Virus record (IMG/VR): IMGVR_UViG_3300046171_000120
Span: 1 to 29,647 of that record
Reading direction: 5' to 3' (one strand)
DNA length: 29,647 nucleotides
Source: a virus
Part shown: one piece after another, positions 1-7,631 of the stretch
How positions within the stretch are numbered: position 1 is the first letter of the stretch
Layout: each line of letters opens with the position of its first letter
Notes under the pieces: model-generated
Told to the model about the DNA's origin: nothing
What the model saw: the letters and a program-made list of their open reading frames with translations, nothing else
The model's database searches: none
Program-made: the position numbers and the translations under genes

Positions 1-143
1 GTTTGACCGTCCGCAATAAACGATTCAATGCCTTTGTTGTATTCGCTTTTATAAAAACGTTTAACAATTGCAATTTGTTTTTTTTCGGAAATGTCCAATT
101 GCTTTTCGAAATCCGTTTGCCATTTGTCCCGATCTAATTTCAA
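1..143 (-). CDS. MuF-like minor head protein, N-terminal part (continues at 29647)
   Basis: This is the first 47 codons of a head morphogenesis protein that runs off the left edge. The open frame starts at a TTG (141-143), two bases past the portal stop. The only in-frame codons above it back to a stop are ATT and AGT, so TTG is the best start. The visible protein (KLDRDKWQTDFEKQL..., ending GIESFIADGQ) is charged and helical, as expected for the N-terminus of an SPP1 gp7 / Mu F type protein. Read as a circle, the split codon AC|T at the edge gives Thr and the frame continues without a stop into position 29647. The whole gene is then 825 nt, 274 residues. Its place after the portal and before the protease is the usual one for this family. 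Confidence 0.8.
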   Translation of the reverse strand, partial: MKLDRDKWQTDFEKQLDISEKKQIAIVKRFYKSEYNKGIESFIADGQ

Positions 144-144
144 A

Positions 145-2380
145 CTAATCGTTTAAATCATTCAACTTTTTATTCACCCAATCGCGCATTGCAGTTCCAC
201 CCCATAAATTCCAGGAAACAAAACCATTGTCGCGCCACGGGGTGTCCTTAAAACGTTCCGCAATTGTTTGGTTGCCCTCGTGACGTGCAAAAAATGATTT
301 GACGCGGTTCAACATTTCAATCGTTAATGGTTCACGATTTGCCAACATTCGGGCGCGTCGCCAACCGGTCATTGTTCCCGCTTGTACTTCATCGCCGTAT
401 TTTTCGCGCCATTCAATCATTCGTTTGGCGTTATTGGTTGCGGTTTGGGGATAATCTGAAAACGTTTCGGCCTTTTCTGTTGGTTTGTCTTTGCTGCTCA
501 TTGGGTGTCCCTCGGGCAATAAATCGGTGTCGTGTTTGCCACTTCTAAATTTGCCGTTTTTAAGCGCGTATAAATAAGAATTGACGCGCGCCATTGCCCA
601 TTGTTGTGGTGATGATACCGACGGCCGAACGCTTTGTGGGTTTGTTCTATATGCACCGATTCCGCGTTCATATACTTTGAAAAGCGTCGGAACGTTTGTT
701 TTTTTACTTTCGGCGTTGTTTACGGCTTCATTGTGGTCGTCCGCTTTTTTTTTTAACGCCTTTTTTAGGCGTTCCGAAATTTGTTTTTTGTCGTTTTCGT
801 CGTCGTCGTGTGGTTTGCCCTCGTGATATTTTTGTTCGTCAATCGCGTCTTGGTATTCCGAATGCGATTCAAAAGGCATATAAACAACCTCACCGTCAAA
901 TTCGTGTTCGTGATGACCTGAACCGCCCAATGCTTCGGCACGCGCTTCGGCTTCCTCAACGGTTGTGTAAACGTCCGTCATTCCCGGCACTAATTTTTTG
1001 CTCAAAAATTTATTGACATCAACGTCAACCGATTCCATTGGAACTTCAACGTCGTTTGATTTTACCGGAATAAGATTCGCCGGGACAAAATAATCGTCCA
1101 ATTCGGTCGTGTCCTCATCTTTTCCGTAATTCATTGCAGCGCGTTTTTCGTTTGGTGTGATCCACCACGCCTTTGACAATTGGTCAACGACTTTGTCGGT
1201 TTCCTCTTGCAGTTCCGGAACAACTGAAAAATCAAATTCAATACAAAGTTTGTCCCCAAATTTAGGCGCCAACCAACGGTTTAATTCGTCTTTTATCTTT
1301 AACAATTCCGGAATGACGCAATTTTGATACAACGCTTTTTTAGCCTCTTTCATATTGTTATATGAAGCCGATTCGGTGTTGTTTAATAGCTGAACCGGCA
1401 CGTTGTAGATATTACATAAATCTTTAATTGATGCGTTGTATTGTTCAATCAACGAAACGTCCGCGGCGTTCAATCCAAAGTTCACCCAACTTAATTTTTT
1501 AGGGGTGATAATAACGTCCCCGGCATTGTCCGAACCTTGGAATTGTTTTCGGAATTTGTCTTTTAATTGTTGCGCTTGGACTTCATTAATATCGCCCTCA
1601 TCGGACATCAACAATCCACGCGCCGTTTGGTTTTGTAGGTACTTGACCCCGGTTTGTGTGGCCTCGTTGTTTGTCGTTAATGATCGCATTCCCGCACGCA
1701 ATGGCGATTGTCCGTACAAATGCGAACCGGTGCCGTCATAATAGGGATTGAAATCCTTAATGTGGCATATTTCGTCCGCTGCAATTTCAAACGTGCCGTT
1801 GTATTCAACACGATATTTTGAAACGGGTTCCATTATGCCATTGGAAACGATTTCCATAATTTGTGACGGCATCACATAAAGTTCGGTATATTTCCCAACA
1901 TTGGCGCCGGTGTCCGGTCCAATCCCATAAATATAGCGGTTTCCGGTAAGTTTCCCGAATGCAATCAATTCCGATATAAACGAATTGTAAGATTGCGCCG
2001 GGTTTGGACGTTCTAATATTTTATGCAAGTTCGGTGTCTTGTAATTCAACCAATGACCGTTTTTGTAATATCGCGGCTTTGTGTATTGATGAAGCGTCAA
2101 ACGTTCCCGATGTAAGCGCCTTGTAACGCTTGTAATCATTTTCGTTTGTCTTTTCGTAAACCTGGAACGGAATTGTTGTCGCGGCCTTTGTTATGATATT
2201 AATAAGCGAATAAATCGTCGCGTTTTTTCGATAACCCTCGGTTATATATGCGTCATCATTTTCGGCGTTCCAAACGATTGAATTGCCGATGTAATTATAC
2301 ACGGCGCGGTTGTATTGTTGCGCCGTTTGTTGTGAATTTTTAATTAATAGGGATTTGAAACGGTCAAATAAAGAAGCCAT
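145..2380 (-). CDS. Portal protein with extended C-terminal domains (frame broken once)
   Basis: HK97/SPP1-like portal, the dodecameric ring at the DNA entry vertex. The first part (2380 down to 2021) holds the N-terminus through ELQDTELA and then meets a stop. The rest (open down to 145) carries HKILERPNPAQS, GNRYIYGI and the clip and wing regions. Skipping one base at about 2024-2029 (GAA CTT g CAT) restores the family sequence DTELHKILERPNP and gives about 744 residues. That is 250-300 more than usual for a portal. The extra C-terminus holds a histidine-rich GHHEHEFDGEVVYMP block, a block with RGIGAYRTNPQSVRP and WAMARVNSYLYAL, and a last block with YPQTATNNAKRM, FFARHEG and WNLWGGTA, modules I recall from other phage head proteins. 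It starts 80 bases after terL. The break is probably a sequence error, since portals are essential. Confidence 0.88.
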
Positions 2381-2406
2381 ATTTTATTGTGATATAAAAT
2401 TTTTGT

Positions 2407-2421
2407 AAAAATACAAAATTT
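2407..2421 (-). promoter_or_regulatory. Late-type -7-like element upstream of portal
   Basis: On the minus strand this reads AAATTTTGTATTTTT. The next base on the minus strand is A, giving the box TATTTTTA about 25 bases before the portal ATG. The same 15-mer core is found in the repeats at 20140-20159 and 22901-22920. It resembles the Bacteroidota -7 box TAnnTTTG with the last G changed to A. No TTTG sits at the -33 distance, so this is a weak promoter call on its own; its recurrence in front of other genes is what supports it. Confidence 0.4.
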
Positions 2422-2460
2422 AAAATAGTTTTTTAGACAACAAAAAATTCCGTTCGGTTT

Positions 2461-3613
2461 TTATATTTTGAATAAACCGCGTATCGCAAGCAGCGTCATT
2501 AAATGATTGTTAGCATCAATCGGTTTGTTGATGATTGTTTCGTCTTTTAATCGTTGCCAAAAATATGTGTGTTGTTCGTGTTTTAGGTTTGTCGATTGTT
2601 CCGAAACAAATATTTCGTGTTCCTTTAATAAACTGATTCCGGCGCTTATTGATCCGGCGCCCTTTGTCGCACCTTTTGCCAATACGCCCATTTGACGCAA
2701 TTCAACAATTGATTTTGGTTCCGCTGAATCGCAATAACTTAACACGTCCGCTTTGCCAATGTTTTTAAGGAAATTAGCAATGTCGCGGTTTGTCATTCCT
2801 TTTTTATACATTAATTCGTTGACATATAAACGATCTTTAATTTTGCCGACTTCCAAAATCGCTAATTCGTCATTTGTAAATCCAAAATCAATGCCAATGA
2901 CCGTTTCGTCAAACTCCGGAAATTCAGACAATGGAATATATTTCCAATTTGTAAAGATTTGACGGTCTGAAAAAACCGCGCGTTGTCCCTCTCCATAAAC
3001 GCGCCAATAATCGGGGTCACGCAATTTGATGCGTTCGATTTCCTGGACTAATTCCGACGGCAAAAATTGATTGTCTTTGTACGTTGTAATAAACAAATCC
3101 GAATCGTCGCGTTCAATCACTTCATTATAAAGCCAATGAACCGGGTCTGACGGGTTGAAGTCAATAATTAATTCGCCAACGGTTCGCATATTCAATTGAC
3201 GAAAAGATTCAAACGTCAATTCGTTGGCCTCGTTCAAAAAACAAATATCGTGTTTGGCGCCACGGATTTTTTGCGGGTCGTCGGTTGATAAGAACTGAAC
3301 AATCGAGCCATTGAATTTAAAGGTGTTTTCCGCCTTGTTGTGTTCGCCTTTATAGTAAACCCCTAATTTAGTGGCAATGCCGATAAAATCGCGTAATACC
3401 GACCTTTTAAGCGCCGGCAATGTTTTTCCGCACGATTGATATTGTGATCGGCTTTTTGGTTGTTGTTAGCTTATAAATTAAGAATTGGCAAATGGCATAC
3501 GTTTTCCCGGAACGCGTCCCGCCTTGATGTACTTTAATTCGAGCCTTTGAATTCAATGTTTGGTAAAATTGAACGTTGCAAAACTCTTTTATTTGTCCTT
3601 TGCCGGTGTCCAT
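2461..3613 (-). CDS. terL: Terminase large subunit (frame broken once)
   Basis: The packaging motor ATPase and nuclease. It starts at ATG 3613, overlapping terS by 25 nt. The Walker A motif GGTRSGKT (residues 31-38) is in the first frame, which stops at 3407 after IVRKNIAGA. The continuation, TLPALKRSV, is in the +1 frame. The two join at the A5 run at 3423-3427: four A residues would give RKTLPALKRS and one 383-residue protein. Beyond the join come FLNEANEL (Walker B-like with catalytic acid), IIDFNP (coupling motif) and GIDFGFTNDELA with CDSAEP (RNase H-like nuclease acids), as in PBSX/Terminase_3 type enzymes. The single extra A in a homopolymer looks like an indel error; a functional +1 shift is possible but less likely. 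Confidence 0.9.
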
Positions 3614-3939
3614 TCAATGACTTTTGATTCAATGTTGCCGTCCATTTGTATTTCTTGACGTTCAATGAACCCGCGTTTTTTTCCTTTCGTTTTTAAATAG
3701 AATATTGTTGCCGTTGTGTTGCCCTCTTTTATTTGTTCGTGCAATTGTGATTCAACAAAATCCAATGTAAGGTCTTGCAGTTCGTCAACCTTTGCCCGGA
3801 ATACTTTGTCGCTTTTGTAATACTTATAAAACGTTGAACGGTTGCAGCCGACAACTTTGCAAGCGGTCGTCACAATTCCCAATGATTGTTCCAACGCTTG
3901 AATCAAATTGTTTTTTAATATGTTGGTTTTTGTAGCCAT
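3589..3939 (-). CDS. terS: Terminase small subunit
   Basis: 116 residues, directly upstream of and overlapping terL, which is the standard position. The N-terminal half has a helix-turn-helix pattern, LGIVTTACKVVGCNRSTFYKYY (about residues 20-41), suited to recognising the packaging site on DNA. The C-terminal half has VESQLHEQIKEGNTTATIFYLKTKG, the helical pair plus KTKGKKRGF seen in small terminases of Bacteroidota phages, for oligomerisation and contact with TerL. A terminator (3974-3999) separates it from the upstream gene, so it needs its own start of transcription. A TAAATTTG box lies at 3944-3951 but is only 5 bases from the ATG and has no -33 partner, so I do not call it. Confidence 0.82.
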   Translation of the reverse strand: MATKTNILKNNLIQALEQSLGIVTTACKVVGCNRSTFYKYYKSDKVFRAKVDELQDLTLDFVESQLHEQIKEGNTTATIFYLKTKGKKRGFIERQEIQMDGNIESKVIEWTPAKDK

Positions 3940-3973
3940 ATTGCAAATTTAAACAAAATAAACGAGCATAAAA

Positions 3974-3999
3974 AAACCCCTACATTTCTGTAAGGGTTT
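3974..3999 (-). terminator. Rho-independent terminator after the 50-residue gene
   Basis: On the minus strand AAACCCTTAC, loop AGAAAT, GTAGGGGTTT, then a run of T. The stem has 10 positions with one mismatch. It lies 18 bases after the stop at 4018 and ends the small unit before terS. Confidence 0.85.
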
Positions 4000-4017
4000 G
4001 AATTTTTGGTTGATTTT

Positions 4018-4170
4018 TTATTCCTCGATTATTTCTTTTATGTTATCATATCCCCACCGATTTACAGCTATTTCTGTCGCCTCGTCCATATTTTCAGCGC
4101 GGACATAACCATAAAAATTTGTTTCAATTCCGTTTTTTTTCCAAGTTGTTGTTCTAATTACTTTGTACAT
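4018..4170 (-). CDS. Small protein of unknown function, 50 residues, own transcription unit
   Basis: Starts MYKVIRTTTWKKNGIE and ends NRWGYDNIKEIIEE. It looks like a small alpha/beta domain: a strand-rich front half (VIRTTTWKKNG...NFYGYV) followed by a helix, RAENMDEATEIAV, and the GYDNIKE strand. This is the pattern of short phage proteins sometimes annotated as DUF-type beta-beta-alpha domains, but I do not recognise the family. It has the best-formed promoter of the genome just upstream (4208-4238) and a terminator just after its stop. It is therefore made from a short monocistronic RNA, which suggests strong or separately timed expression. No membrane segment and no cysteines. Confidence 0.7.
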   Translation of the reverse strand: MYKVIRTTTWKKNGIETNFYGYVRAENMDEATEIAVNRWGYDNIKEIIEE

Positions 4171-4207
4171 AATGTTTTATTTTATCAGTTTGTTTATTAA
4201 TATACCC

Positions 4208-4238
4208 CAAAAGTAAAAGAATTTTTTCAATTACCAAA
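4208..4238 (-). promoter_or_regulatory. Promoter, TTTG-N4-TTGAAA-N9-TACTTTTG
   Basis: On the minus strand, TTTG (4238-4235) and TACTTTTG (4215-4208) are exactly 19 bases apart, the spacing of the Bacteroidota housekeeping consensus TTTG-N19-TAnnTTTG. TTGAAA sits between them at 4230-4225. The same TTGAAA-N9-TAnTTT layout is found at 6992, 11304 and 26965. It faces the 50-residue gene, about 37 bases from its ATG. Confidence 0.75.
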
Positions 4239-4265
4239 CAAAAATGAAAGTTTTTTTTAATTTTT

Positions 4266-4285
4266 TACGAAAACTTACGAAAACT
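4266..4285 (-). repeat. Two tandem 10-bp repeats upstream of a promoter
   Basis: Minus strand AGTTTTCGTA twice in a row with no spacer, ending 27 bases before the TTTG box of the promoter at 4208-4238. The 10-bp period would place two binding sites on the same face of the helix, so an activator or operator site is plausible. No copy was noticed elsewhere. Confidence 0.45.
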
Positions 4286-4287
4286 AT

Positions 4288-4470
4288 TTATTTTGCGGTG
4301 TACCAAACAAAGGAAATACCAATGACAAACAAATGAAATTCCAAACAATGTTCGTCGGCGTCGTCGGCTGCTGATTCAACAACAACGTGATCCATTGTTG
4401 AATTCCAATAATTTACGCCAATTAAACAACCGAAAATCGGGTAGATAATAGTATTAAAATTTAATCTCAT
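4288..4470 (-). CDS. Small membrane protein, 60 residues
   Basis: The ATG at 4470 is chosen because a longer reading to 4515 would run into the gene above (which ends at 4473) and would leave no room for a leader. The protein has two hydrophobic stretches: NTIIYPIFGCLIGVNYW (about residues 6-22) and the C-terminal LFVIGISFVWYTA. Between them is an acidic loop, VVVESAADDADEHCLE. This suggests a small two-span membrane protein. I do not recognise a family. It is the last gene of the early run of genes. A late-type element TACCTTTA lies at 4489-4496. Confidence 0.6.
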   Translation of the reverse strand: MRLNFNTIIYPIFGCLIGVNYWNSTMDHVVVESAADDADEHCLEFHLFVIGISFVWYTAK

Positions 4471-4472
4471 AA

Positions 4473-4691
4473 TTAATAATATTTTTTGTAAAGGTACAAA
4501 TATAATTCCCAACATTTATTGTTTGCTTGGATTTTGGAATATGTTTCCGGGGACAAAATTCGGGTGCCGCGATTGTTTATTTCAACGCGCAAGCCTTTCA
4601 ATGTTGGGTGTTGTGATACCTTAATTTCGTTTTTTAAGCACCATTTAAGCGCCTTTTGGTGTTCCGGTGTGGGTTGTGTAGCCTTTGCCAT
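4473..4691 (-). CDS. Hypothetical protein, 72 residues
   Basis: Starts MAKATQPTPEHQKALKWCLKNEIKV; the ATG overlaps the stop of the methylase-like gene upstream by one base (TAATG), so the two are probably translated together. The sequence is basic and soluble: a front helix (EHQKALKWCLKNE), a strand stretch (GLRVEINNRGTRILS) and a tyrosine-rich tail (ELYLYLYKKYY). I do not recognise a family. The tight coupling suggests a role close to that of its neighbour, but this is only inference. Confidence 0.62.
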   Translation of the reverse strand: MAKATQPTPEHQKALKWCLKNEIKVSQHPTLKGLRVEINNRGTRILSPETYSKIQANNKCWELYLYLYKKYY

Positions 4692-5296
4692 TAAAATAGT
4701 TTAGTTTGAATTAATGGTTTTGTAAATTGATTCGCCATTGCTTTCGCAATTCCCATAAATGTAACACTTCGCGCGTCGTTTTCTTTTGCCTCTGAATACC
4801 ATTTCGGCATTTTTTTTCCGCTTTTAAATGTTATGAATTCGCCTTTGTCAACAATTTTTGTGGGTTGTAATTTATTTAAATTTTTAAGCCATAAACAAGT
4901 GGATTTTTGAAATGAATCGCCAAAATAGTATGGTTGAATTATTTGATCCGGTTTTCTGTAAATTTTCGACATTATTCCGATTGGATTTTCAATTGCAATT
5001 TTATCAATTGGCGCGTAAACCAATGACATAAAGAATTCAATTGCTTTTTGTTGTCGTCCGTCTTTTATTTTTTCTTTAAAATGTTTTGCGCCTGAAACCG
5101 CTAAATGTGTACAGGGCGGGAATGCAATCATTAAATCCCAATTTTGGTCAATATGTTTTAAAACGTCATCTTTTATGTGCCAATTTTTATTTTGTCCGGT
5201 TGTTTCTAATATATCGCACGAAAACGCATTGTGTCCCAACAACCGCAGTTCGTTTGTCACTCTTTGACTAACTTCGCACGCAACCAAAATGTCCAT
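4691..5296 (-). CDS. Cytosine-C5-methylase-like protein, short form
   Basis: 201 residues. MDILVACEVSQRVTNELR with GHNAFSCDIL is a Rossmann S-adenosylmethionine-binding start (motif I and the acidic end of strand 2). FPPCTHLAVSG (59-69) matches motif IV with the catalytic Pro-Cys, and IENPIGIM (102-109) stands for motif VI (ENV in classic enzymes). It lacks the separate target-recognition domain and the long C-terminus of classic C5 methylases, which are 300-400 residues. Proteins of this short type are common in phages and are annotated as DNA methylases; their activity and target are mostly untested. It follows the primase-helicase gene with one base between stop and start. Possible roles are protection against host restriction or another base modification. 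Confidence 0.72.
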   Translation of the reverse strand: MDILVACEVSQRVTNELRLLGHNAFSCDILETTGQNKNWHIKDDVLKHIDQNWDLMIAFPPCTHLAVSGAKHFKEKIKDGRQQKAIEFFMSLVYAPIDKIAIENPIGIMSKIYRKPDQIIQPYYFGDSFQKSTCLWLKNLNKLQPTKIVDKGEFITFKSGKKMPKWYSEAKENDARSVTFMGIAKAMANQFTKPLIQTKLF

Positions 5297-5297
5297 A

Positions 5298-6971
5298 TTA
5301 AAACGGAATATTATCTTTAATCACTTCAAATTTTTTTGTTTCCAAATCAATGTCTTTATAAATCCCGCCATTGTTGAAATCCGGTGCAATATCAAAATCG
5401 CCCAATTGTCCATTTTCTTTTCGTTTGACCTTTTCAATATATATTTTAACCACGTCGGATTTGAATTTAGTACGTTCACCAATGCAGCGGTAAACAATCA
5501 AACCGTTGTAGGCTTTATTGAAAAAATCGGCTGAACCGCTAATGTCATAAAGCGTTGGTTTTTTATATCGTCCATTTTCGGATTCTATTTTGCGGGGGTG
5601 CGCCACTAAAAACAAATGCGTGTTTGTTTGTTGACAAAATTGCGTTATTTCTGAAAGCGCCCGGCCAATATATGAATGGTCGCGTTGCGCTGAATGGTCC
5701 AACATATTCCAGGGGTCAATGACGCAAACGTTGATTCCCTTTTGGAATACTAATTCTTTAAAGGCGTTTAATATGCCTTTTAGTGTTAAATTTTCCAAAT
5801 CTATTTTGACCCAAAAAAAATGATCTTGAATAAAATCTTTTGTTTGGTTCAATTGGTCGTTGTTGCAATTGGTTTCGTTTAATTTATTCGCGATGCGTTT
5901 AATGTGGCCCTCGTATGGAAACGATTCCGGCGCAAACATAGCGCAACGCATATCGTATTTTAACGCCATATTACAACAGATTTGATCCATTACGTCCGAT
6001 TTTCCCGAATTCGGAATCCCGGTCACAACGGACCATTGTCCCAATTCCATTTTGAAATAATTATCGGCGTTTGGTAAACCAATAGAATAATTTTTGACGC
6101 CGTTTTCGTTATAATTTAAAACGGAATCCCAAATATTATCTAAATTCAATACGCCCTCTAATGGAAAGTTTTTTGCCGTTTTAATGACGTTTCGCAAAGT
6201 TTCGGCACCTTTTGTCGTCAATATCTCGTTGGCGTCCTTAAAAGCGCCAAAATCGACGTATTTGCAACGATATGCGCCGAAGCGTCGCGCCAATTCATTG
6301 CGTAATTCAATCCCGGGGTTGTCATTGTCGGTGCAAAGTATGATTTCTTTTTTGTCTTTAAAATACTGAAAACAGTTGTCTAAATATTCCAAACGTTGAT
6401 TTCCTTTTGATGCGCCGTTCGGAACGGAACAAACGGAATAAATCCCGGCCTCGTGCAATGACAATGCGTCAATTTCGCCCTCAACAATGAATATTTTTTC
6501 CATTGTTTTGATATTATCAAGGCCGTAGAATATCAATTCAGCACCGGAAACCATTTTAAAATTCTTTTGCCCGTCACGATATTTGACATTCACCAAATCA
6601 TTTTCGCGGTAATAATTGAAATTGATCGCGCGGCGTTTTTTACCTACTTGCGGAAAGTATTCCAATGATTCGCCAATTTTCCAATGTTGAAGCGTTGGTT
6701 CTGAAATGCCACGTTCACCGAACCATTTGACAACGCGTTCGGTCAAATTGACTTTTATTTTTTCAGGACGGACAAATTCTTTTTTCTTTTCAAATTTAGT
6801 GGTGCCGGAAAAACCGCAGTTGTGACAATTGAATAAACCTTTGTCAATATCAACGGACAAACATTTGTCGCGTTTGTTTTTTCGTGTGTGGCTGCATTGT
6901 GGACATTGGGTTTTTATTTTACCGGTCGATTTGTTGCCGATGTCAATGCCGAAATCGTTAAATGTTTTCAT
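5298..6971 (-). CDS. DNA primase-helicase, T7 gp4-like
   Basis: 557 residues, the central replication enzyme: it makes primers and unwinds the fork. Domains in order: zinc ribbon CPQC (23-26) ... CHNC (49-52); primase core; TOPRIM fold with VEGEIDAL (163-170) and TDNDNPG (214-220), which hold the metal-binding acids; RecA-like helicase with Walker A GIPNSGKS (318-325), Walker B VCVIDPWN and the later LFLVAHPRK motif; C-terminal SGSADFFNKAYNGLIVYR. Length and order match bifunctional gp4/Twinkle-type proteins. The ATG at 6971 follows an early-type promoter (6992-7022) by about 20 bases. The gene begins a run of four genes down to 4288 with almost no gaps. Confidence 0.93.
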   Translation of the reverse strand: MKTFNDFGIDIGNKSTGKIKTQCPQCSHTRKNKRDKCLSVDIDKGLFNCHNCGFSGTTKFEKKKEFVRPEKIKVNLTERVVKWFGERGISEPTLQHWKIGESLEYFPQVGKKRRAINFNYYRENDLVNVKYRDGQKNFKMVSGAELIFYGLDNIKTMEKIFIVEGEIDALSLHEAGIYSVCSVPNGASKGNQRLEYLDNCFQYFKDKKEIILCTDNDNPGIELRNELARRFGAYRCKYVDFGAFKDANEILTTKGAETLRNVIKTAKNFPLEGVLNLDNIWDSVLNYNENGVKNYSIGLPNADNYFKMELGQWSVVTGIPNSGKSDVMDQICCNMALKYDMRCAMFAPESFPYEGHIKRIANKLNETNCNNDQLNQTKDFIQDHFFWVKIDLENLTLKGILNAFKELVFQKGINVCVIDPWNMLDHSAQRDHSYIGRALSEITQFCQQTNTHLFLVAHPRKIESENGRYKKPTLYDISGSADFFNKAYNGLIVYRCIGERTKFKSDVVKIYIEKVKRKENGQLGDFDIAPDFNNGGIYKDIDLETKKFEVIKDNIPF

Positions 6972-6991
6972 TGTTTATTGTTTTTCAATTG

Positions 6992-7022
6992 CTAAACTAA
7001 AAAAATATTTTCAAATATTAAA
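6992..7022 (-). promoter_or_regulatory. Early-type promoter before primase-helicase
   Basis: Minus strand TTTA-N4-TTGAAA-N9-TAGTTTAG, the same spacing as at 4208, 11304 and 26965. The -33 box differs from TTTG in its last base. It overlaps the last codons of the methyltransferase gene at 7018 and faces the ATG at 6971. Confidence 0.6.
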
Positions 7023-7626
7023 ATAATCTTTGTTGTGCTTTGTGTTGTTGAATTCTTTTTATTGCAGAATTATAATAATCTTTGTCAAGTTCGCACGCGG
7101 TCAAATCAAACCCTAAATTGTGGCACGCAATCGCAATAGAACCGGAACCCAAATGCGTGTCAAGTATTCGGAAACCGTCTTTTGCATATTTCATTAATAA
7201 CCACGCGTAAAGTTTAACCGGTTTTTGTGTTGGGTGTTGTTTTGGTCCGTCAATATCCGGCAAAGTTGACAATCTTTTAAAAATTCTAATATTTTTTTTT
7301 TGATTGCACCAAGCCAACTCCGCTTCCGAAAATGACAAATTCGGATTCAATTTGTCCCAAATTATCCAATTATTATTCAATGGCAAATCAAAGTAATTTC
7401 CGCCCCAAATTATTTGATTTTTTGAAACCCTAAATAATTCATTAAAATATTCTTTTTTTGGAACATCATTGTCCCAATTTTTGTTTTTTTTGAATTTATG
7501 TTTTCCGGTTCCCAATGTCATTTTTGATGCACCAATGCCATAAGGCGGATCAACAATCGCCAAATCGAAATAATTGTCGGCGTATCGCGCCATTAACTCC
7601 ATATTATCTTCATTTGTTATTTTCAT
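7018..7626 (-). CDS. DNA N6-adenine / N4-cytosine methyltransferase, beta class
   Basis: 202 residues. DPPYGIG (26-32) is the catalytic motif IV of amino-methyltransferases. HPTQKPVKLY (131-140) and DTHLGSGSIAIAC (156-168, motif I, AdoMet binding) follow. Motif IV before motif I marks the beta class, like many phage orphan methylases. The product would be N6-methyladenine or N4-methylcytosine in a short target that cannot be read from the sequence. The stop codon lies 5 bases after the next upstream gene's stop-start gap: the PD-(D/E)XK-like gene ends at 7632 and this one starts at 7626. The pairing is discussed as a possible restriction-modification unit. Confidence 0.87.
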   Translation of the reverse strand: MKITNEDNMELMARYADNYFDLAIVDPPYGIGASKMTLGTGKHKFKKNKNWDNDVPKKEYFNELFRVSKNQIIWGGNYFDLPLNNNWIIWDKLNPNLSFSEAELAWCNQKKNIRIFKRLSTLPDIDGPKQHPTQKPVKLYAWLLMKYAKDGFRILDTHLGSGSIAIACHNLGFDLTACELDKDYYNSAIKRIQQHKAQQRLF

Positions 7627-7631
7627 TTTTT

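Noticed and set aside
3407-3613. Short first part of terL, and the first parts of portal and RecE-like genes, as separate small genes
   Set aside because: Each ends within a conserved family sequence that continues in the next frame, so they are fragments of one gene each.
3944-3951. TAAATTTG as a terS promoter
   Set aside because: It would leave almost no leader before the ATG, and its -33 region falls in the terminator.
4497-4504. TATATTTG box as a separate promoter for the 60-residue membrane gene
   Set aside because: The -7 match is good, but there is no TTTG-like box at the -33 distance and it lies within 3-30 bases of the coding end above; the neighbouring TACCTTTA element is listed only as part of a class.
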